Assembly (NCBI GenBank): GCA_021371935.1
Contig: JAJFVF010000007.1
Span: forward strand, 62,001 to 126,000
Direction of reading: 5' to 3'
Source of the DNA: a bacterium
GTDB lineage: Bacteria; Armatimonadota; UBA5829
Length of the DNA stretch: 64,000 bases
The translations under genes were made by a program, and so were the position numbers. Position 1 is the first letter of the stretch. Each line of letters begins with the position of its first letter. Shown here in pieces: positions 18,592 to 28,175 of this stretch. The notes beneath the pieces were generated by a model that saw only the letters and a program-made list of their open reading frames with translations, ran no database searches and was not told where the DNA came from.

Positions 18592-19728
18592 ATGAATGCA
18601 GATTTCCTGGATGCTCTCCGACAAATCGAAAGAGAGAAAGAGATACCTCTCGAGGTATTGCTTTCAGCTATAGAATCCGCGCTCGAGACCGCGTATAAGA
18701 AGAATTACGCGACCACGGGTGATATACGTGTGCGCGTCAGCTCGTCAAAGGGCGGTTTTCACGTCTACTGCGAAAAAGACGTGGTCGAGAACGTCGTAAA
18801 CGAACACACCGATATCACTCTCGATGAAGCGCGTCAATATGACCCGGATGTAAAAATCGGGGAATCGATCGAGATCGAGGTCACACCGGAGAACTTCGGC
18901 AGGATAGCTGCACAGACTGCGAAGCAGGTTGTGGTCCAGAGGATCCGTGAAGCCGAGCGTGAGAGAGTATATGAGGAGTTCGGCGACAGGGTCGGCGAGG
19001 TGCTCACATGCACTGTCAGCCGCCGCGAGCAGAGGAATGTGTTCGTCAATCTGGGCAAGATCGAAGCATTGCTGCCGCCTGCCGAACAGGTCTCCAATGA
19101 GCCATACAGGTTTAATGACAGGCTGAAGGTATATGTGCTGGAGGTCAGACGCACACCCAAGGGTCCACAGGTCGTTGTGTCGCGGACACACCCCAGCCTG
19201 ATAAGGCGGCTCTTTGAGTTTGAAGTGCCTGAGATATCCGAGGGGATCGTCGAGATCAAGTCGGTCGCGCGTGAGCCTGGCGCTCGAACTAAAGTCGCAG
19301 TCAGTTCCAATGACGAAAAGGTCGATGCTATGGGCGCATGTGTAGGTCACAGAGGTGCCCGAGTGCAGTCGATCGTCAACGAACTGTATGGTGAAAAGAT
19401 TGATATCGTTCGTTGGAACGAGAATATTGAGAAATTTATCGGCGAGGCGCTCTCTCCGGCCAAGTCGATTTCTGTGAAGTGTGATGAGGAGAGCAAGACT
19501 GCTCTGGTCATAATGCCGGACAGCCAGCTTTCACTTGCGATAGGCAAGTCCGGCCAGAATGTTCGGCTTGCAGCCAGGCTCACCGGTTGGCGGATAGATA
19601 TTCGCAGTGAGTCTCAACTGGCCAAGGCTGAGCTTACGGGCGAGGGACTGGAAGATGAGTCGGCAGTGGTTGCCGAGCCTGATTTGCAAGAGCAGGTGGA
19701 TGAGCCTGAGGGAGTTGCCGAAGAATAA
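18592..19728 (+). CDS. nusA: Transcription termination/antitermination factor NusA
   Basis: 378 aa. Binds RNA polymerase and nascent RNA to control pausing and termination. Domain order: RNAP-binding N-terminal domain ([20 protein letters not shown]), S1 domain (about 130-200, [28 protein letters not shown]), KH1 (RSIRRLF..) and KH2 ([20 protein letters not shown]), then a short acidic tail; no C-terminal acidic repeats, as in most non-proteobacterial NusA. ATG at 18592 has AGGAGA 11 bases upstream. First gene of the cluster; the usual rimP is not in front of it. Confidence 0.96.
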   Translation: MNADFLDALRQIEREKEIPLEVLLSAIESALETAYKKNYATTGDIRVRVSSSKGGFHVYCEKDVVENVVNEHTDITLDEARQYDPDVKIGESIEIEVTPENFGRIAAQTAKQVVVQRIREAERERVYEEFGDRVGEVLTCTVSRREQRNVFVNLGKIEALLPPAEQVSNEPYRFNDRLKVYVLEVRRTPKGPQVVVSRTHPSLIRRLFEFEVPEISEGIVEIKSVAREPGARTKVAVSSNDEKVDAMGACVGHRGARVQSIVNELYGEKIDIVRWNENIEKFIGEALSPAKSISVKCDEESKTALVIMPDSQLSLAIGKSGQNVRLAARLTGWRIDIRSESQLAKAELTGEGLEDESAVVAEPDLQEQVDEPEGVAEE

Positions 19729-19992
19729 ATGGCAAGTCATGAGCGCAAGGTTCCGATCAGGACTTGTGTGTCTTGCCGCGAATCTTCCGAAAAGAAGCGG
19801 CTCATAAGGATTGTTCGCACCTCTGCAGGCGACGTTGTAATTGATCCAAGCGGCAAGATGCCGGGCAGGGGAGCATATTTGTGCGGGGCAGTCGAGTGCA
19901 CAAGGTCGGCCATTAAGGCAAATAAACTTGCTAGAGCGCTCAGGTGTGAGATTCCTGAGCGCTTAAAGGAAGAACTAAGCAATTTACGCTAA
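19729..19992 (+). CDS. ylxR: YlxR/RnpM RNA-binding protein
   Basis: 87 aa YlxR family (DUF448). Shows the family start RTCVSCRESSEKKRLIRIVR, a central GRGAYLC loop and a helical tail. YlxR (RnpM) binds RNA and in Bacillus-type bacteria modulates RNase P. Its ATG directly follows the nusA stop (TAA-ATG), so it is co-translated with nusA. Confidence 0.93.
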   Translation: MASHERKVPIRTCVSCRESSEKKRLIRIVRTSAGDVVIDPSGKMPGRGAYLCGAVECTRSAIKANKLARALRCEIPERLKEELSNLR

Positions 19993-19995
19993 GTG

Positions 19996-20039
19996 AATTG
20001 CACTTCTCAGCATAGAATCCGTATATGTTATAGTGCAAT
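19996..20039. promoter_or_regulatory. Inverted repeat between ylxR and infB
   Basis: ATTGCACT and AGTGCAAT form an 8-base inverted repeat about 27 bases apart just after ylxR. TTGCAC with TATATG 18 bases on could be a weak promoter for infB. The rest of the 278-base gap to infB shows nothing clear. Confidence 0.3.
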
Positions 20040-20270
20040 CTCTAATACAAGTTTTGGGCGTAATTTACTTAGACAAACTGGTGGAAGAAGAGCAATGACG
20101 GGAAATATCGTGATGATGGGGATATGGTCTATGGAAGCTGAATAACACTGACATTTCGTGTTCTTTAGTCATTAATCCACTCTTATCCTCGCGGCTTCCC
20201 CTCTCGTTGCCATATTATCATTCTTCTTATTTCTTACATCTAATAACACTAAATCGGAGGTGGACAAAAT

Positions 20271-22220
20271 ATGAGCGAGATCAAAGTGCATCAACTCGCA
20301 AAGGACCTGGGGATCAACAATAGCGACCTGCTCGCCGTCCTGAAGGATTTGGGCGTAGAGGCCGCAAGTGGGTCTGCGGTCCTCGACGCCTCCACAGCCC
20401 AGACTGTTAAGGAGATGATATCCCAGGATAAGGGTGTCATTGCTCAGGCCAAAACGGTTGAAATACCTCAGTCGCTCTCCGTCAGAGAATTGGCGGATGC
20501 GCTTTCAGTAAATGCAGCCGATGTTCAAAAACGGCTTGTCGAGATGGGCATTCTTGCGAGTGTGAACCAGCAGATCGGCGCGGATGTGGCAGGCAAGGTG
20601 GCGGAGAAGTGGGGATACTCGGTCAAGGTCGTCGCTAAAAAGGAAGCCCGTGAGCAGAAACCGGCTAAACTGGCACCTCAGCCCAAGTCAAAGCATGCAA
20701 GCAAGATGCTGCCGAGGCCGCCTGTAATCACGGTTATGGGGCATGTTGACCATGGCAAGACCACTCTGCTCGATGCGATACGCCGCACAAACGTCACGGA
20801 GCAGGAGTTCGGCGGGATCACGCAGCATATCGGCGCATATCAGGTTGATTGGAAAGGAAAGAAGATCACTTTCCTGGATACTCCGGGTCATGCAGCGTTT
20901 ACAGCAATGAGGGCCAGGGGCGCAAGCGTGACGGATATAGCCGTATTGGTTGTTGCGGCAGATGATGCTGTTATGCCTCAGACGGTTGAAGCGATCGACC
21001 ATGCCAAGGCGGCCAATGTGCCGATAATCGTGGCCATAAATAAGATAGACAAGCCTGAAGCTAATATTGAGCGCACCATGCAGCAGCTTATGGAGCACGA
21101 ACTGATGCCCGAGGAATGGGGCGGCGACACAATTGTCGTGAAGACAGCCGCCAAGCAGGGTCAGGGTATCGATGAACTGCTTGAGATGATACTGCTTGTC
21201 GCGGAGATGGGGGATCTTCAGGCGGAGGTATCTGCAAGCAAGGTGCAGGGCAGCGTGATCGAGGCTCAGGTCGATCCGCATAGAGGACCTGTCGCCACTG
21301 TCCTTATCCAGCGCGGCACACTCAAAATTGGAGCTTCGGTGGTTGCGGGTGAGGCATATGGCAAGATCAAAGCCATGTTCGATGACAAAGGCGAGCGCAT
21401 CACAAAGGCGACCCCTTCCACTCCTGTTGAGATTCTGGGTCTATCGACTGCTCCTCAGGCCGGTGACAAGCTTGAGTCCGCCAAGGACGACAAAGAAGCC
21501 CGGTCCATTGCGGAAAAACGTGTTGCGGAAGCACGTCAGGAGCGTATTACTGCTACCAGCAAAATCACACTCGAAGACCTCTATAAACATATTCAAGAGG
21601 GCATGGTAAAGAAGCTCGGTGTTGTCCTGAAGGCCGACGTGCAGGGCTCCGAAGAAGCTGTCAGGCAGTCACTGCTCAAAATTGAGCATGAAGAAGTCCG
21701 CGTTGAGATAATCCACTCCAGCGTTGGAAACATAAATGAGTCCGACATACTGCTGGCGACGGCGTCAAATGCAATCGTAATAGGTTTCAATGTTAAGGTA
21801 TTGCCCGATGCGGCAAGAATGGCTGAGGCGGAGCATGTCGAGATCAGGACATACAACGTCATCTATGAGCTTACCAAGGATGTAAGAGGCGCTATGGCTG
21901 GTTTGCTTGAGCCGGTCTTTGAAGAGGTCAAATTGGGTGAGGCCGAAGTCAGAGCCACATTCCGCATACCCAACCAGGGTCTTGTTGCAGGCTGTTATGT
22001 GACAGACGGGCGTGTGGTGCGAAACGAAGGCGTCAGAGTCCGTCGGGACAATGAAGTGGTATATGAGGGCAAACTCGACTCACTGCGCCACATCAAAGAT
22101 GAAGTCAAAGAGATGGCTCAGGGTTATGAGTGCGGTATCAGGACCGATGGCTTCAATGACTATCAGGTAGGCGATATCATAGAGGCATTTACAAAGAAAC
22201 AGATCGCGCGCGCCATTTAG
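20271..22220 (+). CDS. infB: Translation initiation factor IF-2
   Basis: 649 aa, a short IF-2 that brings initiator tRNA to the 30S subunit and hydrolyses GTP on subunit joining. Two IF2-N modules ([40 protein letters not shown]) and only a short linker precede the G domain: G1 GHVDHGKT near residue 159, DTPGHAAF and NKID. Domains II-IV follow, ending [21 protein letters not shown]. The ATG has GGAGGTGG at an ideal distance. A hairpin terminator follows. Confidence 0.97.
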   Translation: MSEIKVHQLAKDLGINNSDLLAVLKDLGVEAASGSAVLDASTAQTVKEMISQDKGVIAQAKTVEIPQSLSVRELADALSVNAADVQKRLVEMGILASVNQQIGADVAGKVAEKWGYSVKVVAKKEAREQKPAKLAPQPKSKHASKMLPRPPVITVMGHVDHGKTTLLDAIRRTNVTEQEFGGITQHIGAYQVDWKGKKITFLDTPGHAAFTAMRARGASVTDIAVLVVAADDAVMPQTVEAIDHAKAANVPIIVAINKIDKPEANIERTMQQLMEHELMPEEWGGDTIVVKTAAKQGQGIDELLEMILLVAEMGDLQAEVSASKVQGSVIEAQVDPHRGPVATVLIQRGTLKIGASVVAGEAYGKIKAMFDDKGERITKATPSTPVEILGLSTAPQAGDKLESAKDDKEARSIAEKRVAEARQERITATSKITLEDLYKHIQEGMVKKLGVVLKADVQGSEEAVRQSLLKIEHEEVRVEIIHSSVGNINESDILLATASNAIVIGFNVKVLPDAARMAEAEHVEIRTYNVIYELTKDVRGAMAGLLEPVFEEVKLGEAEVRATFRIPNQGLVAGCYVTDGRVVRNEGVRVRRDNEVVYEGKLDSLRHIKDEVKEMAQGYECGIRTDGFNDYQVGDIIEAFTKKQIARAI

Positions 22221-22246
22221 TGATTGATTTTTTATATTTGATATTT

Positions 22247-22275
22247 TGCCCGGCGTCCGATGGGCATGCCGGGCA
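22247..22275 (+). terminator. Hairpin terminator after infB
   Basis: TGCCCGGC (22247-22254) pairs with GCCGGGCA (22268-22275), followed by TTTTG. It would allow partial termination between infB and the downstream DUF503 gene. Confidence 0.6.
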
Positions 22276-22295
22276 TTTTGAATTTGGTGAGTGAT

Positions 22296-22577
22296 ATGGT
22301 TATAGGGATTCTCACTGTTGACCTGTCCGTTCCCGGCAGCGACACGCTCAAGGACAAACGCCAGGTCATCAAGAGCCTGCTGGACACGATCCGCAATAAA
22401 TTTAACATATCTGCCGCCGAAGTTGGCCATCTCGATTCGCACAGGCGTGCCGAGCTCGCATTTGCATGCGTGAGCAATGAGCAGCAGTTGGTCAACAGCA
22501 TGCTCAACAAGATCATGGACCTGATCGAGTCCAACCCACTGTGCGAAGTGGTCGAATCCGATTTACAGTTCGTATAA
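22296..22577 (+). CDS. DUF503 (YlxP-like) protein
   Basis: 93 aa, YlxP/DUF503 family: MVIGILTVDLSVPGSDTLKDKR at the start and LLDTIRNKFNISAAEVG in the middle are typical. The function is unknown; the gene nearly always lies between infB and rbfA, as here. ATG at 22296 is preferred over the upstream frame opening because GGTGAG precedes it and the family begins here. Confidence 0.9.
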   Translation: MVIGILTVDLSVPGSDTLKDKRQVIKSLLDTIRNKFNISAAEVGHLDSHRRAELAFACVSNEQQLVNSMLNKIMDLIESNPLCEVVESDLQFV

Positions 22578-22606
22578 AATCCGGTCTCGAAAGGAGGCCA
22601 TATATA

Positions 22607-22963
22607 ATGACTACACGCCAGGAAAAAATACAAGGTCTTCTCAAAGAGGAGATAAGTGATATACTCCGCCGTGAGTTCAAAGACCCCCGTTTAGGGTTTG
22701 TGACAGTTACCGACGCCGAGATCACGCCTGATTTGCGGCACGCGCGGGTGTTCGTCAGCGTATTAGGAACAGATGAGGAACGCAGCGCGAATATGGCAAT
22801 ATTAAAAAAGGGCGAGCACTTTGTGCGCCAGGCATTGGGCAAACGTATTCACATGAAGACTCTGCCCGAAATCGAGTTTAAGCTCGACACATCCGTTGAC
22901 AAGGGCATCAGGATATTCGAGCTTTTGGAAGAAATCAAGCATGATAGCGAAGAACACTCTTAG
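22607..22963 (+). CDS. rbfA: 30S ribosome-binding factor RbfA
   Basis: 118 aa single KH-like domain. Needed for maturation of the 16S rRNA 5' end and cold adaptation. Family motifs: EEISDILRREFKDPRLGFVTVTD, AKVFVSV-like ARVFVSVLG, and LPEIEFKLDTSVDKGIRI. Start at 22607 with AAGGAGG seven to eight bases upstream. Its end overlaps the start of the DHH phosphoesterase by 23 bases. Confidence 0.96.
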   Translation: MTTRQEKIQGLLKEEISDILRREFKDPRLGFVTVTDAEITPDLRHARVFVSVLGTDEERSANMAILKKGEHFVRQALGKRIHMKTLPEIEFKLDTSVDKGIRIFELLEEIKHDSEEHS

Positions 22964-23912
22964 AGACGCTTGGACGCGCCTTACAAAAGGCACCTCTTTC
23001 GTTCTTGCATGCCACCAGCGTCCCGACGGCGATACACTCGGCAGTGCGCTCGCTCTGGCGCATATTCTCCGGCGGATCGGTAAGGACGTAGTCGTCCTTT
23101 CCGAGGACGGTGTGCCGGACAATTACCAATTCATTCCCGAGTCAGACAGTGTGCTTACCCAGACAGACAGGCGCGACTTCGACATAGGCGTGCTCGTAGA
23201 CAGTGAGGGTCTCAAGCGCATTGGGACGGCTAGCGAGGCCATCTCCAGCGCAAAGCAGACTGCCTGCATCGACCATCATGTTCCAAACGGCGAGTTCGGC
23301 GATATACGTGTGGTCGACAGAAGCCTCAGCTCGACTGCAGAAGTTATGGCTGAATTTTTCGACGCAAATGATGTCGAGATCGACAAGACGGCTGCCACAC
23401 AACTCCTTACCGGCCTGATAGCTGACACAGGCGCATTCAGGTTCGCAAACACGACAGCCAGGACGTTCGAGATAGCGGCGCACCTGCAGTCACTCGGCGC
23501 ACAGCCCTCTGTCATTGCGCGTGAAGTGTATGAAAGCAGACCGTTGAGATCGGCAAAACTTTTGGGCAGGGCGCTGACATCACTTGAGACCGATGAGTCC
23601 GGGCAGGTGGTCTGGGCGTCAATCACCCGCAAAGACCTAGACGACCTCGGAGCAACCGATGCCGACACTGACTCCATAGTAAACCATGTCACGGCCGTCA
23701 AGGGTCCGAAAGTAGCCATTCTTTTCCGCGAGACGAAACCGAATTCGATCAGGATAAGCCTGCGCTCGCGTGACGGTGTTGATGTGAACCGGATAGCAAA
23801 GGTATTCGACGGCGGCGGGCATGTTGCGGCGGCGGGCTGCCATTATGATGGCTCGCTCGAAGATGCAAAAAAAGCGATTGTGGCTGAGGTCTTGAAATGG
23901 ACGGGGTCGTAA
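22941..23912 (+). CDS. nrnA: DHH-family nanoRNase/pAp phosphatase
   Basis: 323 aa NrnA-type phosphoesterase that degrades short RNA and 3'-phosphoadenosine 5'-phosphate. DHH domain: HQRPDGDTLGSALAL, VLVDSE, CIDHHVPN and GLIADTGAFRFANT supply the manganese ligands. DHHA1 domain at the C-terminus with GGGHVAAAGC. ATG at 22941 lies inside the end of rbfA; the truB start lies inside its end, so all three are coupled. Confidence 0.94.
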   Translation: MIAKNTLRDAWTRLTKGTSFVLACHQRPDGDTLGSALALAHILRRIGKDVVVLSEDGVPDNYQFIPESDSVLTQTDRRDFDIGVLVDSEGLKRIGTASEAISSAKQTACIDHHVPNGEFGDIRVVDRSLSSTAEVMAEFFDANDVEIDKTAATQLLTGLIADTGAFRFANTTARTFEIAAHLQSLGAQPSVIAREVYESRPLRSAKLLGRALTSLETDESGQVVWASITRKDLDDLGATDADTDSIVNHVTAVKGPKVAILFRETKPNSIRISLRSRDGVDVNRIAKVFDGGGHVAAAGCHYDGSLEDAKKAIVAEVLKWTGS

Positions 23913-24808
23913 ACATCCGCAAGACGAGCGGCCCGACTTCCCACGATGTTGTTTATGACATCCGGCGTATTTTCGGCCAGAAAAGGGTGGGGCACGCAGG
24001 AACTCTCGACCCTATGGCGACGGGTGTGCTTGTAGTCTGCCTCGGCAAGGCCACGCGATTTGTCGAATACCTCATGGGCACGACCAAAGAGTATATCGCA
24101 GAAATGGTTCTCGGTCAGTCCACGGATTCTGAAGACTCCACAGGCACCATAATATCAGAGACTGACGCATCTTCCGTGACCCGTGAAGCGTTGGAAAGTG
24201 CAATCAAGTCATTTGTCGGTGAGATCACACAAATTCCTCCGATGGTCTCTGCTGTCAAACATGAAGGCCAAAGATTATACAAACTTGCACGCCAGGGCAA
24301 AAGCGTCGAGCGTAAGGGACGCCAGGTAACCATCCATTCAATCGATCTGCTGGACTTCACTGCAGGTAAACTCGCGCAGGCTCGGATACGTGTAAAGTGC
24401 TCCAGCGGGACATACATCCGCACGCTCTGCTCCGATATTGGTGACACGCTAGGCTGCGGTGCGCATATGTCGGCGCTTGAGAGGACCAGGGTCGGCAGTT
24501 TTACTATCGAGAACGCAGTGACAATTGACCAGCTTTATACAGCTAAAGACGAAGGTCGCTTGGACAGTTTGGTCACTGATATCAACACGGCTCTTTGTGA
24601 GATGCCGTCTGTTACATTATCTGATCAAGGTGCGGATGACATCAGATATGGCCGGCCGGCTGTCATTGGCGATGAACATGAGACCGGCAAAACCGTGCGC
24701 GCTCTATCTTTCGACGGCGAGTTGTTGGCAATAGGTGAAGTGGTGGATTTGGACGGAAGCAGGGTCCTCAAGCCCAAGAAAGTGTTGTGTGTGATGGATA
24801 TGGACTAA
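23897..24808 (+). CDS. truB: tRNA pseudouridine-55 synthase
   Basis: 303 aa. Makes pseudouridine 55 in the T loop of tRNAs. Catalytic Asp is in GHAGTLDPMATGVL near residue 40; KPxGxTS-type start appears as RKTSGPTSHDVV. The C-terminal region carries a PUA-like fold. Overlaps nrnA by 16 bases. The usual follower ribF is missing; an alpha/beta hydrolase comes next instead. Confidence 0.96.
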   Translation: MDGVVNIRKTSGPTSHDVVYDIRRIFGQKRVGHAGTLDPMATGVLVVCLGKATRFVEYLMGTTKEYIAEMVLGQSTDSEDSTGTIISETDASSVTREALESAIKSFVGEITQIPPMVSAVKHEGQRLYKLARQGKSVERKGRQVTIHSIDLLDFTAGKLAQARIRVKCSSGTYIRTLCSDIGDTLGCGAHMSALERTRVGSFTIENAVTIDQLYTAKDEGRLDSLVTDINTALCEMPSVTLSDQGADDIRYGRPAVIGDEHETGKTVRALSFDGELLAIGEVVDLDGSRVLKPKKVLCVMDMD

Positions 24809-24811
24809 GAA

Positions 24812-25474
24812 ATGATGAAGATAGAAAGAATGCGCATACCAGCGGGAGGATACTATATTCCTGCTATTTTTATTATACCCAAAGATCCGTCGGCAAGTGT
24901 GGTGCTTGCTCACGGTTATGGCGGCTGCAAGGAAGAAGTGTTGGGGATTGCATGGAGGATTGCCGAGGCGGGTCTGAGAGTCTGCTCAATAGACTTGAGC
25001 GGGCATGGCGAGAACCCGAGTGACTTTGGTGTCGGAATCCTTGACGACATGGAAGCTGCAATCGCATACTGCCGCTCTTTTGGCAAAGTGGCTGCAGTGG
25101 GACATTCGCTTGGCGGCAGACTGGCGCTCATAAGCTCGGCGGATTATGCGATAGGTATCTCACCGGCAGCAGCGGACTGTTTCAGGGACCAGACATACAA
25201 AGTGCTCAAAGCCACACGCAGTTATCGTGTGTGCAACGGCTCCATGAGCGTGCTCAGGAGTGTTCTGAAAGATATTCCTACATGGAAACCGGACAATGCC
25301 GGGAATACACTGGTGTTGTTCGGGTCGAGAGATTTGCCTGAAATTTCTGCATTTTGCCGAGTTCTAAATTCACCTAAAATAGAGATAGAAAATGCCCTCC
25401 ACAGCGATATATTCACTCTGGAGACTACTTTTCGAGCTGTGGCGGAGCAGTTGAATGTCTGGTTTGCTAAATAG
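24812..25474 (+). CDS. Alpha/beta hydrolase
   Basis: 220 aa serine hydrolase. Oxyanion segment VVLAHGYGGCKEE (about residue 31), DLSGHGENP, nucleophile Ser in VGHSLGG (about residue 97). The later acid and His are plausible in VLFGSRDLPE and ALHSDIF. No signal peptide. Starts three bases after the truB stop, so probably the last gene of this transcript. Substrate unknown; esterase, lipase or acyl-transfer roles are possible. Confidence 0.85.
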   Translation: MMKIERMRIPAGGYYIPAIFIIPKDPSASVVLAHGYGGCKEEVLGIAWRIAEAGLRVCSIDLSGHGENPSDFGVGILDDMEAAIAYCRSFGKVAAVGHSLGGRLALISSADYAIGISPAAADCFRDQTYKVLKATRSYRVCNGSMSVLRSVLKDIPTWKPDNAGNTLVLFGSRDLPEISAFCRVLNSPKIEIENALHSDIFTLETTFRAVAEQLNVWFAK

Positions 25475-25601
25475 ACTGCTTTATGTGTGATTCCAGGATG
25501 TTGACGTTAATACGAGCGGCTAAAAAACATGCAAATATATATTGCTATTGGTGTATATAGATGTGATATTATAGTGAAAAATATCTGGGTGGAGAATATG
25601 T

Positions 25602-26429
25602 ATGGCACGAGATGATTTTCCGTCGGACACGAAAGATTTGTTAGCACACAGAGTTGGAATGCGTTGTTCAAATCCAAATTGCCGCAAGCCAACTAGCGGG
25701 CCACAAGATGATCCTGGTAAATCTATTAACGTTGGGGTGGCTGCCCATATTACGGCTGCTTCAACAAAAGGACCACGATATGATGTGCGTTTAAGCAAAG
25801 AGGAACGTTGTGCATCTGATAATGGAATCTGGTTGTGCCAAACATGTGCAAAGCTGATTGATAACGATGAATTGCGTTATACAGTTGGGCTTCTGCAAGA
25901 ATGGAAACGGCTTTCAGAAAAAGCAGCTCATATGGCAATCGAATGTAATTCAGAGGAATCAGTGTCTGGAATTACAGACAACGAAATTATAAACTTTTTC
26001 GCGGTATGTTTTGACAGACCTGCTTTTCAGGACGTGTTTATGCAAGAAGGCTCAATGGAGTCTTTTGATAGAGCAATATCAGATACAATTACAGCAATTA
26101 ACACAGGTTGCCTTCGCGCACGTGATGGAACTGTTTTAACTTGTGCAAAAGGAAAAGCTTTCCTTCAGAACGTCAAATGGCGTGATCGGATGGATGTAAT
26201 TGTGGATATGTTGCGAGCTATTCGATCCAGATACGAAGATGCATGTAAATCAGGCGCGATCCACTTAGGAAGTGAGCAAGATGGCTATAGCTTTTATTGT
26301 ATCAACGACCATGAGGTTGCATGTTGGATGGATAATACACGATTTCAAATACTAGAATTATTCTCAGAGATAGCACGAGAAGCTTGCGTAAAGCCGTTTG
26401 CCTTTCCACGATCACATCGGCGATGGTGA
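25602..26429 (+). CDS. HNH-type endonuclease-like protein
   Basis: 275 aa. The N-terminal ~110 residues form an HNH-like module: a CSNPNC pair near residue 22, AAHITAASTKGPRYD, EERCASDNGIWLCQTCAKLID and a following WKRLSEKAA helix, a pattern seen in nucleases of phage-defence loci. The C-terminal 160 residues are not recognised. The gene and its 100-base upstream region are visibly AT-richer than neighbours, with different codon use, which suggests transfer. Convergent with folP, only 16 bases away. Function is inferred from the motif only. Confidence 0.62.
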   Translation: MARDDFPSDTKDLLAHRVGMRCSNPNCRKPTSGPQDDPGKSINVGVAAHITAASTKGPRYDVRLSKEERCASDNGIWLCQTCAKLIDNDELRYTVGLLQEWKRLSEKAAHMAIECNSEESVSGITDNEIINFFAVCFDRPAFQDVFMQEGSMESFDRAISDTITAINTGCLRARDGTVLTCAKGKAFLQNVKWRDRMDVIVDMLRAIRSRYEDACKSGAIHLGSEQDGYSFYCINDHEVACWMDNTRFQILELFSEIAREACVKPFAFPRSHRRW

Positions 26430-26445
26430 AAGAGTATCATTTTTG

Positions 26446-27675
26446 CTACTTCCTCACAATCGCGTCTGACATCCTCGCCACACGTGCCATCTCTTTAACA
26501 TCGTGGACCCTCACAATATCCGCACCGTTCGCGATAGAGATAGCGACAGTTGCGGCAGTGCCCTCCAGACGTTCGTTGACGGGCAGATCACCCAGCACCT
26601 TGCCGATAGTGTTTTTGCGCGATGTGCCGACCAATATCGGGCGGCCTATGGATGTGAACTCACGCAGCCTGCGCATCAGCTCCAGGTTATGATCGACAGT
26701 CTTGCCGAAACCAATTCCTGGATCGACTATAATCATGCTCTCATCTACTCCTGCTTCGACAAGCGCACTCATTCGGTCACGCAGGAAGCCATGCACCTCG
26801 CCGAGCAGGTCGTCATATTGCGGGTCGATCTGCATATTCTTGGGCGAGCCTTTGATGTGCATGATGATTACCGGGCACTGCTTTTTTGCAAGCAGCGCGG
26901 GCATATCCGGGTCGAATGTGGCAGCACTGATGTCATTTACTATATGCGCCCCCGCGTCCAGTGCGGCTTCCGCGACCTCGGCCTTATATGTGTCTATGGA
27001 GATCGGCACATTGACCCTGGCGGCGATTTTGTTGATGACGGGGACCACGCGCACGATTTCTTCATCGGCGGTTATGGCGTCCGAACCCGGTCGGGTGGAC
27101 TCGCCGCCCACGTCTATGATATCCGCACCGTCTTCGACCATCTTTACGGCTGCATCGACAGCAGATTCCACGTCGGAAAATCGCCCGCCATCTGAAAATG
27201 AGTCCGGTGTGAGGTTGAGGATGCCCATCACCAGAGTCTTGGAGCCGATTTTGCTGAACATTTCGACGAGCTTTGAGTCTATGGCAAATGCAGATGTGGG
27301 CACGATGGGCGTGGTATCGAAGTGCCTTATCGCCGACTCGATCTCAGCGGCAATTTCCTTGCTGCCGAATCCCTGTTCCAGCAATGAGCGCAGGACATAG
27401 TGAAACTGCTTTCGCGTGCCCATCAGGATCATGTCGGAATTGGCGACCTTGGCCACTATGACATCTTTGTTGATGGCGGCATCTCCACCGGCGGATAAGA
27501 ACGCTTCTTTGAGGATATGTGCGATGGGGAGACGCACATTTTCCAGCTTGACCAGAAAGTGCTGCGCTTTAGGCAGCATATGCCGGATTCCGGCCTCTTC
27601 GGCTCCGACAAGCATAATCTCACGGTTTATCTCGGCGTCATTTGCAGGGCAGATTACTCGCGCTTTATGAGCCAT
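26446..27675 (-). CDS. folP: Dihydropteroate synthase with N-terminal extension
   Basis: 409 aa. Joins p-aminobenzoate to dihydropterin pyrophosphate in folate synthesis. The C-terminal ~265 residues are a standard DHPS TIM barrel: MGILNLTPDSFSDGG, DIIDVGGESTRPG, ISIDTYKAEVAEAAL, VNDISA, DPGIGFGKT, VGTSRKN, RLEGTAA and VRVHDV. The ~140-residue N-terminal part (from MAHKARVICPAND) is an extra domain also seen in DHPS of some Gram-positive-like and anaerobic bacteria; role unclear. Start set at 27675 because GAGGTGG lies just upstream. No other folate gene nearby. Confidence 0.93.
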   Translation of the reverse strand: MAHKARVICPANDAEINREIMLVGAEEAGIRHMLPKAQHFLVKLENVRLPIAHILKEAFLSAGGDAAINKDVIVAKVANSDMILMGTRKQFHYVLRSLLEQGFGSKEIAAEIESAIRHFDTTPIVPTSAFAIDSKLVEMFSKIGSKTLVMGILNLTPDSFSDGGRFSDVESAVDAAVKMVEDGADIIDVGGESTRPGSDAITADEEIVRVVPVINKIAARVNVPISIDTYKAEVAEAALDAGAHIVNDISAATFDPDMPALLAKKQCPVIIMHIKGSPKNMQIDPQYDDLLGEVHGFLRDRMSALVEAGVDESMIIVDPGIGFGKTVDHNLELMRRLREFTSIGRPILVGTSRKNTIGKVLGDLPVNERLEGTAATVAISIANGADIVRVHDVKEMARVARMSDAIVRK

Positions 27676-27785
27676 AGTCACCACCTCAAGATACAATTCT
27701 GCAAATTGGCCCCACATTCCTGCTAATTATGCTTGGACCCGTGGCACGCGCTTTGCATAATATTAGATAGGACGGAGGAAAATAT

Positions 27786-27908
27786 ATGATAAAAGTGAGG
27801 ATTAGAATTAACCGTGCCAGGAAGAACGGCGATCCTGTCATTCAGAACGTCTGGACAAAAATGGCAAAGACACTCTCGTCCGTTTGGGATACCGGTAATT
27901 ACGAGTAA
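27786..27908 (+). CDS. Very small basic protein, 40 aa
   Basis: A 40-codon ORF starting MIKVRIRINRARKNGD and ending WDTGNYE. GGAGGA lies seven bases before the ATG, and a possible -10 (CATAATATT) lies upstream. It is basic and has no recognised family. The next bases form a hairpin repeat. Supported by ribosome site and lone position only; could be spurious. Confidence 0.4.
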   Translation: MIKVRIRINRARKNGDPVIQNVWTKMAKTLSSVWDTGNYE

Positions 27909-27980
27909 TAATCAACATAAAGTCAAAACGAACTGAGCGTGAAATCAGAATTTTTGAGCGTGGGCAGTTCGTTTTTACGC

Positions 27981-28041
27981 ATTATTCACAAGGAGTGTGA
28001 ATAATGCTCTCAGAGCTCATATTATGCGTTTCCCGCATAAT
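27981..28041. repeat. Double-hairpin repeat, copy 1
   Basis: Two hairpins, ATTATTCACA..TGTGAATAAT (27981-28005) and ATTATGCG..CGCATAAT (28021-28041). The same pair occurs in opposite orientation at 62923-62984, so it is a dispersed element. Confidence 0.6.
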
Positions 28042-28160
28042 ACGGGGTAGCGGTTTTATTTATATCTACAATTCCTTCCTCTCGCGAAAGTGCGAAAAGA
28101 CGAAAGCACGAAAAAATTGGTCATCAGCAAAGATATCCTCTCATAATTATAAGACAACAA

Positions 28161-28175
28161 CTTGCCCCAAATGTG
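28161..28175 (+). repeat. Left target site duplication of the casposon
   Basis: CTTGCCCCAAATGTG, identical to 41732-41746 directly after the right end. 15 bases is the length made by casposon Cas1 integrases (14-15). Confidence 0.93.

Noticed and set aside
26503-27400. Long ORFs on + opposite folP
   Set aside because: Antisense shadows; the minus strand encodes a complete dihydropteroate synthase.
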